47,299 nt of DNA from Streptomyces sp. GKU 895 (GTDB taxonomy: Bacteria > Actinomycetota > Actinomycetes > Streptomycetales > Streptomycetaceae): NCBI GenBank assembly GCA_002027195.1, contig MWJO01000063.1:1-47299 (forward strand), given 5' to 3'. Positions within the stretch are counted from its first letter, which is position 1, and each line of letters opens with the position of its first letter. Of this stretch, positions 8,122-17,554 are shown in pieces. The notes beneath the pieces were generated by a model. It searched no databases, was not told the DNA's origin, and saw nothing but the letters and a program-made list of their open reading frames with translations. The translations under genes were made by a program, and so were the position numbers.

Positions 8122-8811
8122 GTGAGAAGCAGCGGCGACGGTACGGCTGGGGGTGCCCCCGGACGGAGTCTCGGGGCTAGCGGTCCGTACCCTCCCCCAA
8201 GCTCTCAACTGCGTTCGAGTTGGGGGGACCCCCATCACAGCAACGCGGCCGATCACGCTCCGCAGCGACCGGCGGCCGTGCCGAGCAGTGGCGGAGGGGC
8301 GACGTCCATGGCGTCCGAGCAGATCGGCTACCGCGGTCCGACGGCCTGTGCGGCCGCCGGCATCACCTATCGGCAACTCGACTACTGGGCGCGCACCGGA
8401 CTCGTCGAGCCGAGCGTGCGGCCCGCCTACGGGTCGGGGACGCAGCGCCTTTACAGCTTCCGGGACGTCGTCGTCCTGAAGGTCGTCAAGCGCTTCCTCG
8501 ACACCGGTGTGTCGCTCCAGAACATCCGTACCGCCGTGCAGCACCTGCGGGAGAGCGGTTTCCGGGACCTGGAGCGCATGACGCTGATGAGCGACGGCGC
8601 CACGGTCTACGAGTGCACCTCGCCCGACGAGGTCCACGCGCTGCTCCAGGGCGGGCAGGGCATCTTCGGGATCGCCGTGGGCGTGGTGTGGCGGGACGTC
8701 GAGAGCGCGTTGTCCCAGCTGCACGGGGAGCGGATCGACACCGGGGAGACGCTGGTGGGGCACAACCCGGCCGACGAGCTGGCGCGGCGGCGGGGCAATC
8801 GGGCCGTTTGA
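8122..8811 (+). CDS. MerR family regulator (ResR/Rv1830-like)
   Basis: A 229-aa protein. The MerR HTH starts near residue 68 (YRGPTACAAAGITYRQLDYW, then GSGTQRLYSFRDVVVLK), followed by a C-terminal domain (YECTSPDEV, LLQGGQGIFGIAVG) typical of the Mycobacterium Rv1830 (ResR/McdR) family that controls growth and division genes. GTG 8122 has GGAGG 5 nt away. A second strong option is ATG 8308 with GGAGGGG 8 nt away, giving a ~167-aa protein that starts just before the HTH. The stretch between the two starts is largely a dispersed palindromic repeat, so the N-terminal ~60 residues may be translated repeat or untranslated leader. Its own promoter is predicted at 8063-8091. Confidence 0.87.
   Translation: MRSSGDGTAGGAPGRSLGASGPYPPPSSQLRSSWGDPHHSNAADHAPQRPAAVPSSGGGATSMASEQIGYRGPTACAAAGITYRQLDYWARTGLVEPSVRPAYGSGTQRLYSFRDVVVLKVVKRFLDTGVSLQNIRTAVQHLRESGFRDLERMTLMSDGATVYECTSPDEVHALLQGGQGIFGIAVGVVWRDVESALSQLHGERIDTGETLVGHNPADELARRRGNRAV
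8141..8240 (+). repeat. dispersed Streptomyces palindromic repeat inside the MerR N-terminus
   Basis: GGGGGTGCCCCC (8149-8160) is followed by GGACGGAGTC. Then CCCCCAA (8194-8200) pairs with TTGGGGG (8220-8226) around a loop that itself carries CTC...GAG complementarity. I recognise this from memory as a common GC-rich extragenic palindromic repeat of Streptomyces genomes. Here it falls within codons ~10-36 of the upstream-start reading frame. Copy number was not tested. Confidence 0.55.
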
Positions 8812-8869
8812 GGCTTTGCCCGGGGTATCACCGAGGGCATTGTCAGTGGCGTAGGGCAGCATCGGACAT

Positions 8870-10255
8870 GTGAGAACCGCGCCCACGATCCTGCATCTCG
8901 ACATGGATGCCTTCTTCGCCTCGGCGGAGCAGGCGTCCAAGCCGAGTCTGCGCGGGAAAGCCGTCGTCGTGGGCGGGCTGGGGCCGCGTGGTGTGGTGGC
9001 GACCGCGTCCTACGAGGCCCGGGTCTTCGGGGTGCATTCCGCGATGCCGATGGCCCAGGCGCGGCGGCTGGCGCCCAATGCCGCGTATCTCGTGCCGCGC
9101 TTCGGGTTCTACCGCGCGATCAGTGAGCAGGTGATGGGGCTGCTGCGGGCGCTGTCACCGTTGGTGGAGCCGCTGAGCCTCGACGAGGCGTTCGTGGACC
9201 TGGAGGCCGGAGGCGCGGCCTGGGACGAGGCGTCGGCGCGGCTCGCGGGGGAGAAGCTGCGCGCCGACATACGGGCGGTCACCGGGCTCACGGGGTCGGT
9301 GGGGCTCGCGGCGTCCAAGATGCTCGCGAAGATCGCGTCCGAGCAGGCCAAGCCCGACGGTCTGGTGGTGATCGATCCGGGGACCGAGCGGGAGCTGCTC
9401 GGGCCGATGTCCGTGCGGATCTTGCCGGGGGTGGGGCCGGCGACGGGAGACCATCTGCGGCGGGCCGGCATCCACACGGTCGACGAGATCGTCGAGGCGG
9501 GCGAGGACGAGCTCGTACGGCTGCTCGGCAAGGCGCATGGGCACGGGCTGTACGCCATGGCGTTGGCGCATGACGAGCGGCCCGTGGTGGCGGAGCGGGA
9601 GACCAAGTCGGTGTCGGTCGAGGACACCTACGACGTGGACATCCACGACCGGGTGCGGGTGGGGACGGAGGTGCAGCGGCTGGCCGATCGGTGCGTGCTG
9701 CGGCTGCGGGGGGCCGGTTTGTCGGGGCGGACGATCGTGCTGAAGGTGCGGCGGTACGACTTCTCCACGCTGACCCGGTCCGAGACGCTGCGGGGGCCGA
9801 CCGATGATCCGGCGGTGGTGAGGGAGGCCGCGGCTCGGCTGCTGGAGTCCGTCGACACCACGGGGGGTGTGCGGTTGCTGGGGGTGGGGGTCTCCGGGCT
9901 GGCCGACTACACGCAGGAGGATCTGTTCGCGCAGGCTGCGGGGGATCCTGGGGAGGTTGCCGAGGAGGACGCCGGGGAGGTGGCCGCCGAGAGGGTGGAG
10001 GCGCCTGTCGAGCGGCGGTTCGCAGCGGGGCATGACGTGATGCATGCCGAGTTCGGGCACGGATGGGTGCAGGGGAGTGGGCTGGGGCGGGTGACCGTGC
10101 GGTTCGAGACGCCGGATTCCGAGCCGGGGCGGGTGCGGACGTTTCGGGTGGATGATGAGGCGTTGGCAGTGGCTGAGCCATTGCCGTTGGTGCCGGTTGA
10201 GGGTGGGGCATCACGCCTTCGGCCGGACTTGGTTTCCCGCCCGCACCACCTGTGA
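8870..10255 (+). CDS. dinB: DNA polymerase IV (DinB, Y-family)
   Basis: A 461-aa translesion polymerase. It has the first metal-site motif HLDMDAFF (D11), the steric region YEARVFGVHSAMP, the catalytic pair D105-E106 in PLSLDEAFVDL, the thumb helix-hairpin-helix (ILPGVGPATGDHLRRAG) and a little-finger domain (~245-355). The last ~100 residues are an actinobacterial extension (FGHGWVQGSGLGRVTVRF) not found in the 351-aa E. coli enzyme. No beta-clamp motif was confidently assigned. The start is GTG with weak ribosome-binding sequence. The gene converges on the PRC-barrel gene. Confidence 0.93.
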   Translation: MRTAPTILHLDMDAFFASAEQASKPSLRGKAVVVGGLGPRGVVATASYEARVFGVHSAMPMAQARRLAPNAAYLVPRFGFYRAISEQVMGLLRALSPLVEPLSLDEAFVDLEAGGAAWDEASARLAGEKLRADIRAVTGLTGSVGLAASKMLAKIASEQAKPDGLVVIDPGTERELLGPMSVRILPGVGPATGDHLRRAGIHTVDEIVEAGEDELVRLLGKAHGHGLYAMALAHDERPVVAERETKSVSVEDTYDVDIHDRVRVGTEVQRLADRCVLRLRGAGLSGRTIVLKVRRYDFSTLTRSETLRGPTDDPAVVREAAARLLESVDTTGGVRLLGVGVSGLADYTQEDLFAQAAGDPGEVAEEDAGEVAAERVEAPVERRFAAGHDVMHAEFGHGWVQGSGLGRVTVRFETPDSEPGRVRTFRVDDEALAVAEPLPLVPVEGGASRLRPDLVSRPHHL

Positions 10256-10333
10256 CAGTTTCGCTTTCGGGTGCGGGTGGCCCCTGTGGGGCGCGATCGC
10301 CGTCGGCGGCTGCCGGACGGTCGTCGGCTCTCG

Positions 10334-10711
10334 TCAGGCGTCTGCCTCTTCTGTGCCTGCCAGTTTGCCGAAATCCCTGTCGGGGAGGGGCGGGGGTGCG
10401 GATACGTCCAGGCCGTAGTGGTGGTACAGCTGGAGTTCCTGGTCGGGGGAGAGGTGGCGGCCGACGCCGAAGTCGGGGGCGTCCTTGATCAAGGAGCGGT
10501 CGAAGGGGACCTGAAGGGTGCCCTCGATCAGTTCACTGGGCTCCAGGGGGACGAAGGCGTCCCGGGAGAACAGGCCGGTGCGTATGGCCGCCCACTCCGG
10601 CACTCCGGTCGCGTCGTCGAGGTAGACCTCGTCGATCGTGCCGATCTTGGTGCCGTTGCGGTCGAACGCCTTGCGGCCGATCAGATTGCGCGGATCGATG
10701 TCGGTCTGCAC
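10334..10711 (-). CDS. PRC-barrel domain protein
   Basis: A 125-aa soluble protein. The PRC-barrel core covers residues ~8-75 (LIGRKAFDRNGTKIGTIDEVYLDD, then PEWAAIRTGLF). A short tail follows with YYHHYGLD-like sequence. PRC-barrels occur in RimM and in photosynthetic H subunits; stand-alone Streptomyces copies have no assigned function. The GTG at 10711 is chosen because GGAGGG lies 4 nt upstream on this strand; an in-frame start 33 nt earlier lacks such a site. The gene is convergent with dinB and divergent from gcvP. Confidence 0.85.
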   Translation of the reverse strand: MQTDIDPRNLIGRKAFDRNGTKIGTIDEVYLDDATGVPEWAAIRTGLFSRDAFVPLEPSELIEGTLQVPFDRSLIKDAPDFGVGRHLSPDQELQLYHHYGLDVSAPPPLPDRDFGKLAGTEEADA

Positions 10712-10845
10712 GGGCCCTCCACTAGGTCGCCACTCGCAACTCATCCGTAAGCACTACAAAAGAGCACATTAGGGCCAGTGGCCACTCGAGGGCTCCTCTA
10801 GGGATCGACTATTTGTGCGCTGGTAGGCTGGCAAGCGGCTGTTGA

Positions 10846-11052
10846 CCCTGTGCGGGAGAGTCCTCCGGAGAACGTCCGGGGGCGCCGAAGGAGCAAATCC
10901 TCCCCGGAATCTCTCAGGCCCACGTACCGCACGGACGAGGTCACTCTGGAAAGCAGAGCGGGTGTCGACGGCTTCCGCTCTCACCGACGGTGAAAGCCGG
11001 GCACCCTCGGGGGTCCGGTGAAGCTCTCAGGTTGAGATGACAGAGGGGGAGG
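10846..11052 (+). ncRNA. tandem glycine riboswitch upstream of gcvP
   Basis: Two glycine-aptamer-like modules lie in the 5' leader of gcvP. The first (about 10850-10960) has CGCCGAAGGAGCAAA and AATCTCTCAGGC, with an outer stem of GTGCGG (10850-10855) and CCGCAC (10927-10932). The second (about 10970-11052) has GACGGTGAAAGCCGG, AGCTCTCAGGTTGAGATGA and CAGAGGGG. Tandem glycine riboswitches in front of gcv genes are known in Streptomyces and activate expression with glycine. The gcvP ribosome-binding site follows ~50 nt after the second aptamer, so that stretch (11053-11110) is the probable expression platform. Confidence 0.92.
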
Positions 11053-11113
11053 CCGCCGGGACCCGCAGCCGTGGTGTCCCTCGAAGGTCGCGTCAGACCA
11101 GGAGGCCTCCGCA

Positions 11114-13998
<2,885 letters not shown>

Positions 13999-14019
13999 GG
14001 CCGACCGTGCTTCGGGAGA

Positions 14020-14050
14020 GGGCCCCGCTTCGGCGGGGCCCGCTCGTTTT
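14020..14050 (+). terminator. terminator after gcvP
   Basis: GGGCCCCGC (14020-14028), a TTCG tetraloop and GCGGGGCCC (14033-14041) form a 9-bp stem followed by a T-containing run (CTCGTTTT). It lies between the convergent gcvP and the di-Mop gene and can serve both. Confidence 0.85.
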
Positions 14051-14468
14051 ACGGGGTGGCGAGGGAGACCTCGGTCGACTTGATCAGGGCCACGACCGGG
14101 GTGTCGGCCGCGAGGGCGAGGTCTTCGGCGGCGTCCTTGGTGATGGCCGCGGTGAGTTCGATGTCGTCGAACGCGATCTTCACGGAGGCCATCGCGGCGC
14201 CGGTGGTGATGGTGGTGACCGTGCCGGGGAGCTGGTTGCGGATGGAGAGGCCCTCCACCGGGCCCGTGGCGAGGGCCAACTCCGTTGACTTCACCAGGGC
14301 GCGGACGGGGGAGCCCGGGGCGAGGCCGAGGGCGGTGACCGCTTCCTTGGTGATCGCCGCGGTGAGGTTCTGGCCGCCGGTGAGGCGGATTCCCACGGTG
14401 GCCATGACCTCGCCGGAGGTGATGGCGGTGACGGTGCCGGGGAGTTGGTTGCGGATGCTCAGGGTCAT
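14049..14468 (-). CDS. Di-Mop (tandem TOBE) molybdate-binding protein
   Basis: A 139-aa protein made only of two TOBE/Mop domains. Each begins with LSIRNQLPGTV (residues ~3 and ~76), continues with ITKEAV or ITKDAA, and ends with ALVKSTE or ALIKSTE. Such molbindins bind molybdate or tungstate oxyanions in an oligomeric cage and are thought to buffer the metal. ATG 14468 is chosen because it puts the first domain at the N-terminus; ATG 14474 is equally possible. The neighbouring HTH-TOBE gene is on the same strand 61 nt upstream, so they probably share a transcript. Confidence 0.88.
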   Translation of the reverse strand: MTLSIRNQLPGTVTAITSGEVMATVGIRLTGGQNLTAAITKEAVTALGLAPGSPVRALVKSTELALATGPVEGLSIRNQLPGTVTTITTGAAMASVKIAFDDIELTAAITKDAAEDLALAADTPVVALIKSTEVSLATP

Positions 14469-14528
14469 GGGCATCAACCGTAGGGGTCTGGGCGGGTTGT
14501 GCCCGGTATGAGGGTGTCCGTGGCTTTT

Positions 14529-14924
14529 CTACGTCCGGTCGATGTGGACGTTCGTCGACTTCACCCGGGCCGTGGCCTCCATGCCCACCTCCAGGCCGAG
14601 TTCTTCCACGGCCTCGCGGGTGAGGAGGGAGACGAGGCGGTGCGGGCCGGCCTGGATCTCCACCTGGGCGGCCACGTCGCCGAGTTTGATGGCGGTGACG
14701 ATGCCGGGGAAGGCGTTGCGGACCGAGGTGTACGACGGCTCGTCGTCGGCCGCGGTGCCCTTGGCCAGCTCTACCGAGAACGCGGCGAGGTCGCGGCCGT
14801 CGATGAGGCGGCGGCCGCTGTCGTCGCGGTGGGTCGTGACGCGGCCGGCGTCGGCCCAGCGGCGGGCGGTGTCGGGGCTGACGCCGAGCAGGCGGGCGGC
14901 CTGGCCGATCGTGTAGGACTGCAT
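14529..14924 (-). CDS. HTH-TOBE molybdate-responsive regulator
   Basis: A 131-aa one-component regulator. Residues 1-60 are a MerR/excisionase-type HTH (YTIGQAARLLGVSPDTARRWADAG, here split: recognition part SPDTARRW). Residues 65-131 are one TOBE domain (SVRNAFPGIVTAIKLG ... ARVKSTNVHID). This arrangement is a small functional analogue of ModE, binding molybdate through the TOBE part. It is likely to control the adjacent di-Mop gene or unlinked mod genes. ATG start; no strong ribosome-binding site is visible. Confidence 0.86.
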   Translation of the reverse strand: MQSYTIGQAARLLGVSPDTARRWADAGRVTTHRDDSGRRLIDGRDLAAFSVELAKGTAADDEPSYTSVRNAFPGIVTAIKLGDVAAQVEIQAGPHRLVSLLTREAVEELGLEVGMEATARVKSTNVHIDRT

Positions 14925-14991
14925 GCGGTCACGATAGGGGGAGACGGGAGCGGGGTCGTGGTCGGGCGTCGGCCTGTCGGAAGCCTCGGCT

Positions 14992-16959
14992 TCAGCCTGT
15001 GTGGACCCTTGGGCGGCGGGCTCGGTCGGGTTCTGCCTCGCGGAGGACCTCTCGGGTGACGGGGGCCACCTCGCCCTGGCCGAAGAGGAAGAAGCGGAGG
15101 AAGTTGGCGAAGGGGTTGCCCTCGGTCCACTCGAAGTAGATGTGCGGGGTGCACCTCGTCATGTCGCGGACGTGGAGGAGCAGCGCGGCCAGGGCGTTGG
15201 GGATGGAGGACGACTCCAGGGTCAGGATGCGGTAGCGGTTGTGCAGGACCTCCCCGCGGACCGTCAGGCCGGCCTCGAACTCCGAGGGGTCGGTGACCGT
15301 CACCTCGACGAAGACGAAGTCCTCCTGGCCGGGGATGTCGTTGTCCTCGCGGATCTGCTCGATCTTGTCGCGGTACTCGGCCTTGTCACGGTTGTCCGGC
15401 TCGTTGGCGATGAAGCGGATCTTGCGGCTGGCCATGTCCCGGATGAATCGTTCCGCCATGGGGTCGAGGGTCACGCTGGTGACGCGGAGCTCGAAGGCGC
15501 GGGCCAGCCGGGAGAGCAGCGAGACCAGGATGATGCCCGCGATGAAGCAGGCGCCGATCTTGACGCCGTCCGGGCGCTCGATGACGTTGACGACCGTCGT
15601 GTACAGGAACACCGCGGAGATGACCGCGAAACCGATCGTCCAGTTGCGCTGGCCCGCCTTGCGCGCCGCGATCGTCACCGCGATCGCCGCCGAGCTGATC
15701 AGGACGAGGACGCCGGTGGCGTACGCGCCGCCCTGGGCGTCCACGTCGGCGTCGAAGATCCAGGTGACCAGGAAGGCGATCAGGGTGAAGACGATCACCA
15801 TGGGGCGTACGGCGCGGGCCCAGTGCGGGGCCATGCCGTAGCGGGGGAGGTAGCGGGGCATCAGGTTGAGCAGGCCCGCCATCGCGGAGGCGCCGGCGAA
15901 CCACAGGATGGCGATGGTCGAGACGTCGTAGACCGTGCCGAAGGCGCCGCCCAGGTACTCGTGCGAGAGGTAGGCGAGGGCGCGGCCGTTGGCCTGGCCG
16001 CCCGACTCGAACTCCTTCTCCGGGATCAGGAGGGTGGTGATGAAGCTGGTCGCGATCAGGAAGCAGCTCATGATGAGCGCGGCCGTGGTCAGGAGCTTCT
16101 TCGTGTCCCTGATGCGGCCTGCCGGGTTCTCCTCCGTCTCGCCCGGGTCGCCCTTGACGTGTGGCATGACCGCGACGCCGGTCTCGAAGCCGGAGAGGCC
16201 GAGGGCGAGCTTCGGGAAGACGACCAGGGCGACGCCGATCATCACGAAGACGTTGCCGTGCTCGGCGGTCAGGGCGCTGGACCAGTCGGTGACCACGTGG
16301 CCGGCCGTGATGACGTGCCACAGGCCGACGATCACGACGACGACGTTCAGCGCCAGGTAGAGGCCGACCAGGGCGACCGCGACGCCGATGGCCTCCAGGA
16401 AGCCCTTGAGGAACACCGCGCCGAGCAGCGCCACCAGGATGAGGGTGATCAGCATCTGCTTGTCGTGCAGGGCGCTGTTGAGGTGAGGGTTCTCGACGAG
16501 GTGGGTGGAGGCGTCCGCGGCGGACAGCGTGATGGTGATCAGGAAGTCCGTCGCGGCGAAGCCGAGCAGGGTCAGGACGAAGAGCTTGCCCTTCCAGAAG
16601 GTGAGCAGGCGCTCCAGCATCGCGATCGAGCCCTGGCCGTGGGGGCTCTCCTCGGCGACACGGCGGTACACCGGCAGGGCGCCCGCGAGGGTGACGATCA
16701 CCAGGACGATCGTCGCGATGGGGGAGAGGAGGCCGGCCGCGAGGGCCGCGATGCCCGGCTGGTAGCCGAGGGTGGAGAAGTAGTCGACGCCGGTGAGGCA
16801 CATGACCCGGTACCAGGGCTGGCCCTCGTGCTCCGGCGTGGAATCCTTCTGCTCCGCCGGCCGGCCCTGGCCCTGGTCCTGGCTTTTGGCCATGTCGGAC
16901 AGGCCCTCCAGCATCCAGGCGCGCAGGCGACTGGGAGGGGGGTGTTCGGTGGTGGCCAT
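14992..16959 (-). CDS. APC superfamily permease with cytosolic C-terminal domain (possible K+ transporter)
   Basis: A 655-aa membrane protein. About twelve transmembrane helices span residues 50-490, starting with VDYFSTLGYQPGIAAL, followed by a cytosolic C-terminal domain of ~160 aa (residues ~495-655). Annotation pipelines usually call this an amino-acid permease. The length, the layout of transporter plus cytosolic tail, and its position divergent from the kdp operon recall KimA-type APC potassium importers. Direct sequence likeness to B. subtilis KimA is weak by eye, so the substrate is inferred. The ATG has AGGAG 7 nt upstream. It shares a 417-nt regulatory region with the kdp unit. Confidence 0.82.
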   Translation of the reverse strand: MATTEHPPPSRLRAWMLEGLSDMAKSQDQGQGRPAEQKDSTPEHEGQPWYRVMCLTGVDYFSTLGYQPGIAALAAGLLSPIATIVLVIVTLAGALPVYRRVAEESPHGQGSIAMLERLLTFWKGKLFVLTLLGFAATDFLITITLSAADASTHLVENPHLNSALHDKQMLITLILVALLGAVFLKGFLEAIGVAVALVGLYLALNVVVVIVGLWHVITAGHVVTDWSSALTAEHGNVFVMIGVALVVFPKLALGLSGFETGVAVMPHVKGDPGETEENPAGRIRDTKKLLTTAALIMSCFLIATSFITTLLIPEKEFESGGQANGRALAYLSHEYLGGAFGTVYDVSTIAILWFAGASAMAGLLNLMPRYLPRYGMAPHWARAVRPMVIVFTLIAFLVTWIFDADVDAQGGAYATGVLVLISSAAIAVTIAARKAGQRNWTIGFAVISAVFLYTTVVNVIERPDGVKIGACFIAGIILVSLLSRLARAFELRVTSVTLDPMAERFIRDMASRKIRFIANEPDNRDKAEYRDKIEQIREDNDIPGQEDFVFVEVTVTDPSEFEAGLTVRGEVLHNRYRILTLESSSIPNALAALLLHVRDMTRCTPHIYFEWTEGNPFANFLRFFLFGQGEVAPVTREVLREAEPDRARRPRVHTG

Positions 16960-17077
16960 CGGGGGCTCCTGATGTGCGGCTCGGAGTGCGGTTCCATACG
17001 GTTCCGGCCATCACACGGACGGCGGATTCAGCGTAAGCGGAGAGTGACGCATGGGCCCACGGATCAGGGGGTCGGGG

Positions 17078-17300
17078 GCGTCAAAAGTCCGTTAAGACTG
17101 GGGCCGCGGGCCCTTGCCACGCGTCAAGGATGGAGCGTGTGGGGTGGGTGGCCGTCCGTTGCGCTGTCCGGGGGGCGGGGCGGTGGGCCGGGGCGGGGGT
17201 GGACACCCAGCGTCACGCCGGGGCTCGGGCGGGGCTTCGTGGACCGCTGGCGTCAGGGAGGCGTCAAGGGCGGGCCGTGGGCCGTATGGGAGGCGTCAAC
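17078..17300 (+). promoter_or_regulatory. six GCGTCA repeats in the APC/kdp divergent promoter region
   Basis: GCGTCA occurs on the + strand at 17078, 17121, 17210, 17250, 17261 and 17293, four of them as GCGTCAA. The pair at 17250 and 17261 is an exact 11-nt-spaced direct repeat, the spacing used by OmpR/PhoB-type regulators. They lie in the 417-nt gene-free stretch 16960-17376 between the APC permease and the kdp operon. The OmpR-type regulator KdpE is encoded at the end of that operon and is the obvious candidate to bind. The rest of the stretch is GC-rich with no recognised riboswitch. Confidence 0.5.
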
Positions 17301-17376
17301 GGCGGGTGATCCCGTGCGTTAGCGATGTTTGCTCGGAGTGTCCCTGTTCGAACGAACCTCACTCCAGGAGCTCACG

Positions 17377-17460
17377 ATGGCCGATCTGGCCTTCGTCGTC
17401 ACCACGATCGCGTGCTTCGCGCTGGTGGCTCTCGTCGCCAAGGGGGTGACGAAGCTGTGA
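17377..17460 (+). CDS. 27-aa membrane micropeptide at the head of the kdp operon
   Basis: An ATG at 17377 with AGGAG six bases upstream opens a 27-codon frame ending at TGA 17460. The peptide starts MADLAFVVTT, is hydrophobic almost throughout (one helix, residues ~3-21), and ends in the basic tail KGVTKL. Its stop overlaps the kdpF GTG start as GTGA, so kdpF translation appears coupled to it. It is distinct from KdpF. A role as an extra small Kdp subunit or a coupling leader is inference. Confidence 0.7.
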   Translation: MADLAFVVTTIACFALVALVAKGVTKL

Positions 17461-17546
17461 CCGCCGAGAACATCGTCGGCCTCGTCGTGGCCGTCGCCCT
17501 GCTGGGCTATCTCGTCCTCGCCCTGATCTTCCCGGAGAGGTTCTGA
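17457..17546 (+). CDS. kdpF: KdpF, small subunit of the potassium-transporting ATPase
   Basis: A 29-aa single-helix peptide beginning MTAENIVGLVV and ending LALIFPERF, the characteristic KdpF tail. KdpF stabilises the KdpABC complex in the membrane. The GTG start overlaps the preceding micropeptide stop. kdpA starts 8 nt after its stop. Confidence 0.88.
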   Translation: MTAENIVGLVVAVALLGYLVLALIFPERF

Positions 17547-17554
17547 GAGCTGAC

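Noticed and set aside
10280..10292. GCCCC-TGT-GGGGC hairpin between dinB and the PRC-barrel gene as a terminator
   Set aside because: The stem is only 5 bp with no T-tract; too weak to list as a feature.
16960..17376. c-di-AMP (ydaO-type) or K+-related riboswitch upstream of kdp
   Set aside because: No conserved ydaO core could be recognised in either orientation; only short direct repeats stand out.
17325..17546. A 73-codon KdpF with a long N-terminus
   Set aside because: The upstream part overlaps the micropeptide frame, is arginine-rich and unlike KdpF; the 29-codon frame with the coupled GTG fits the family.
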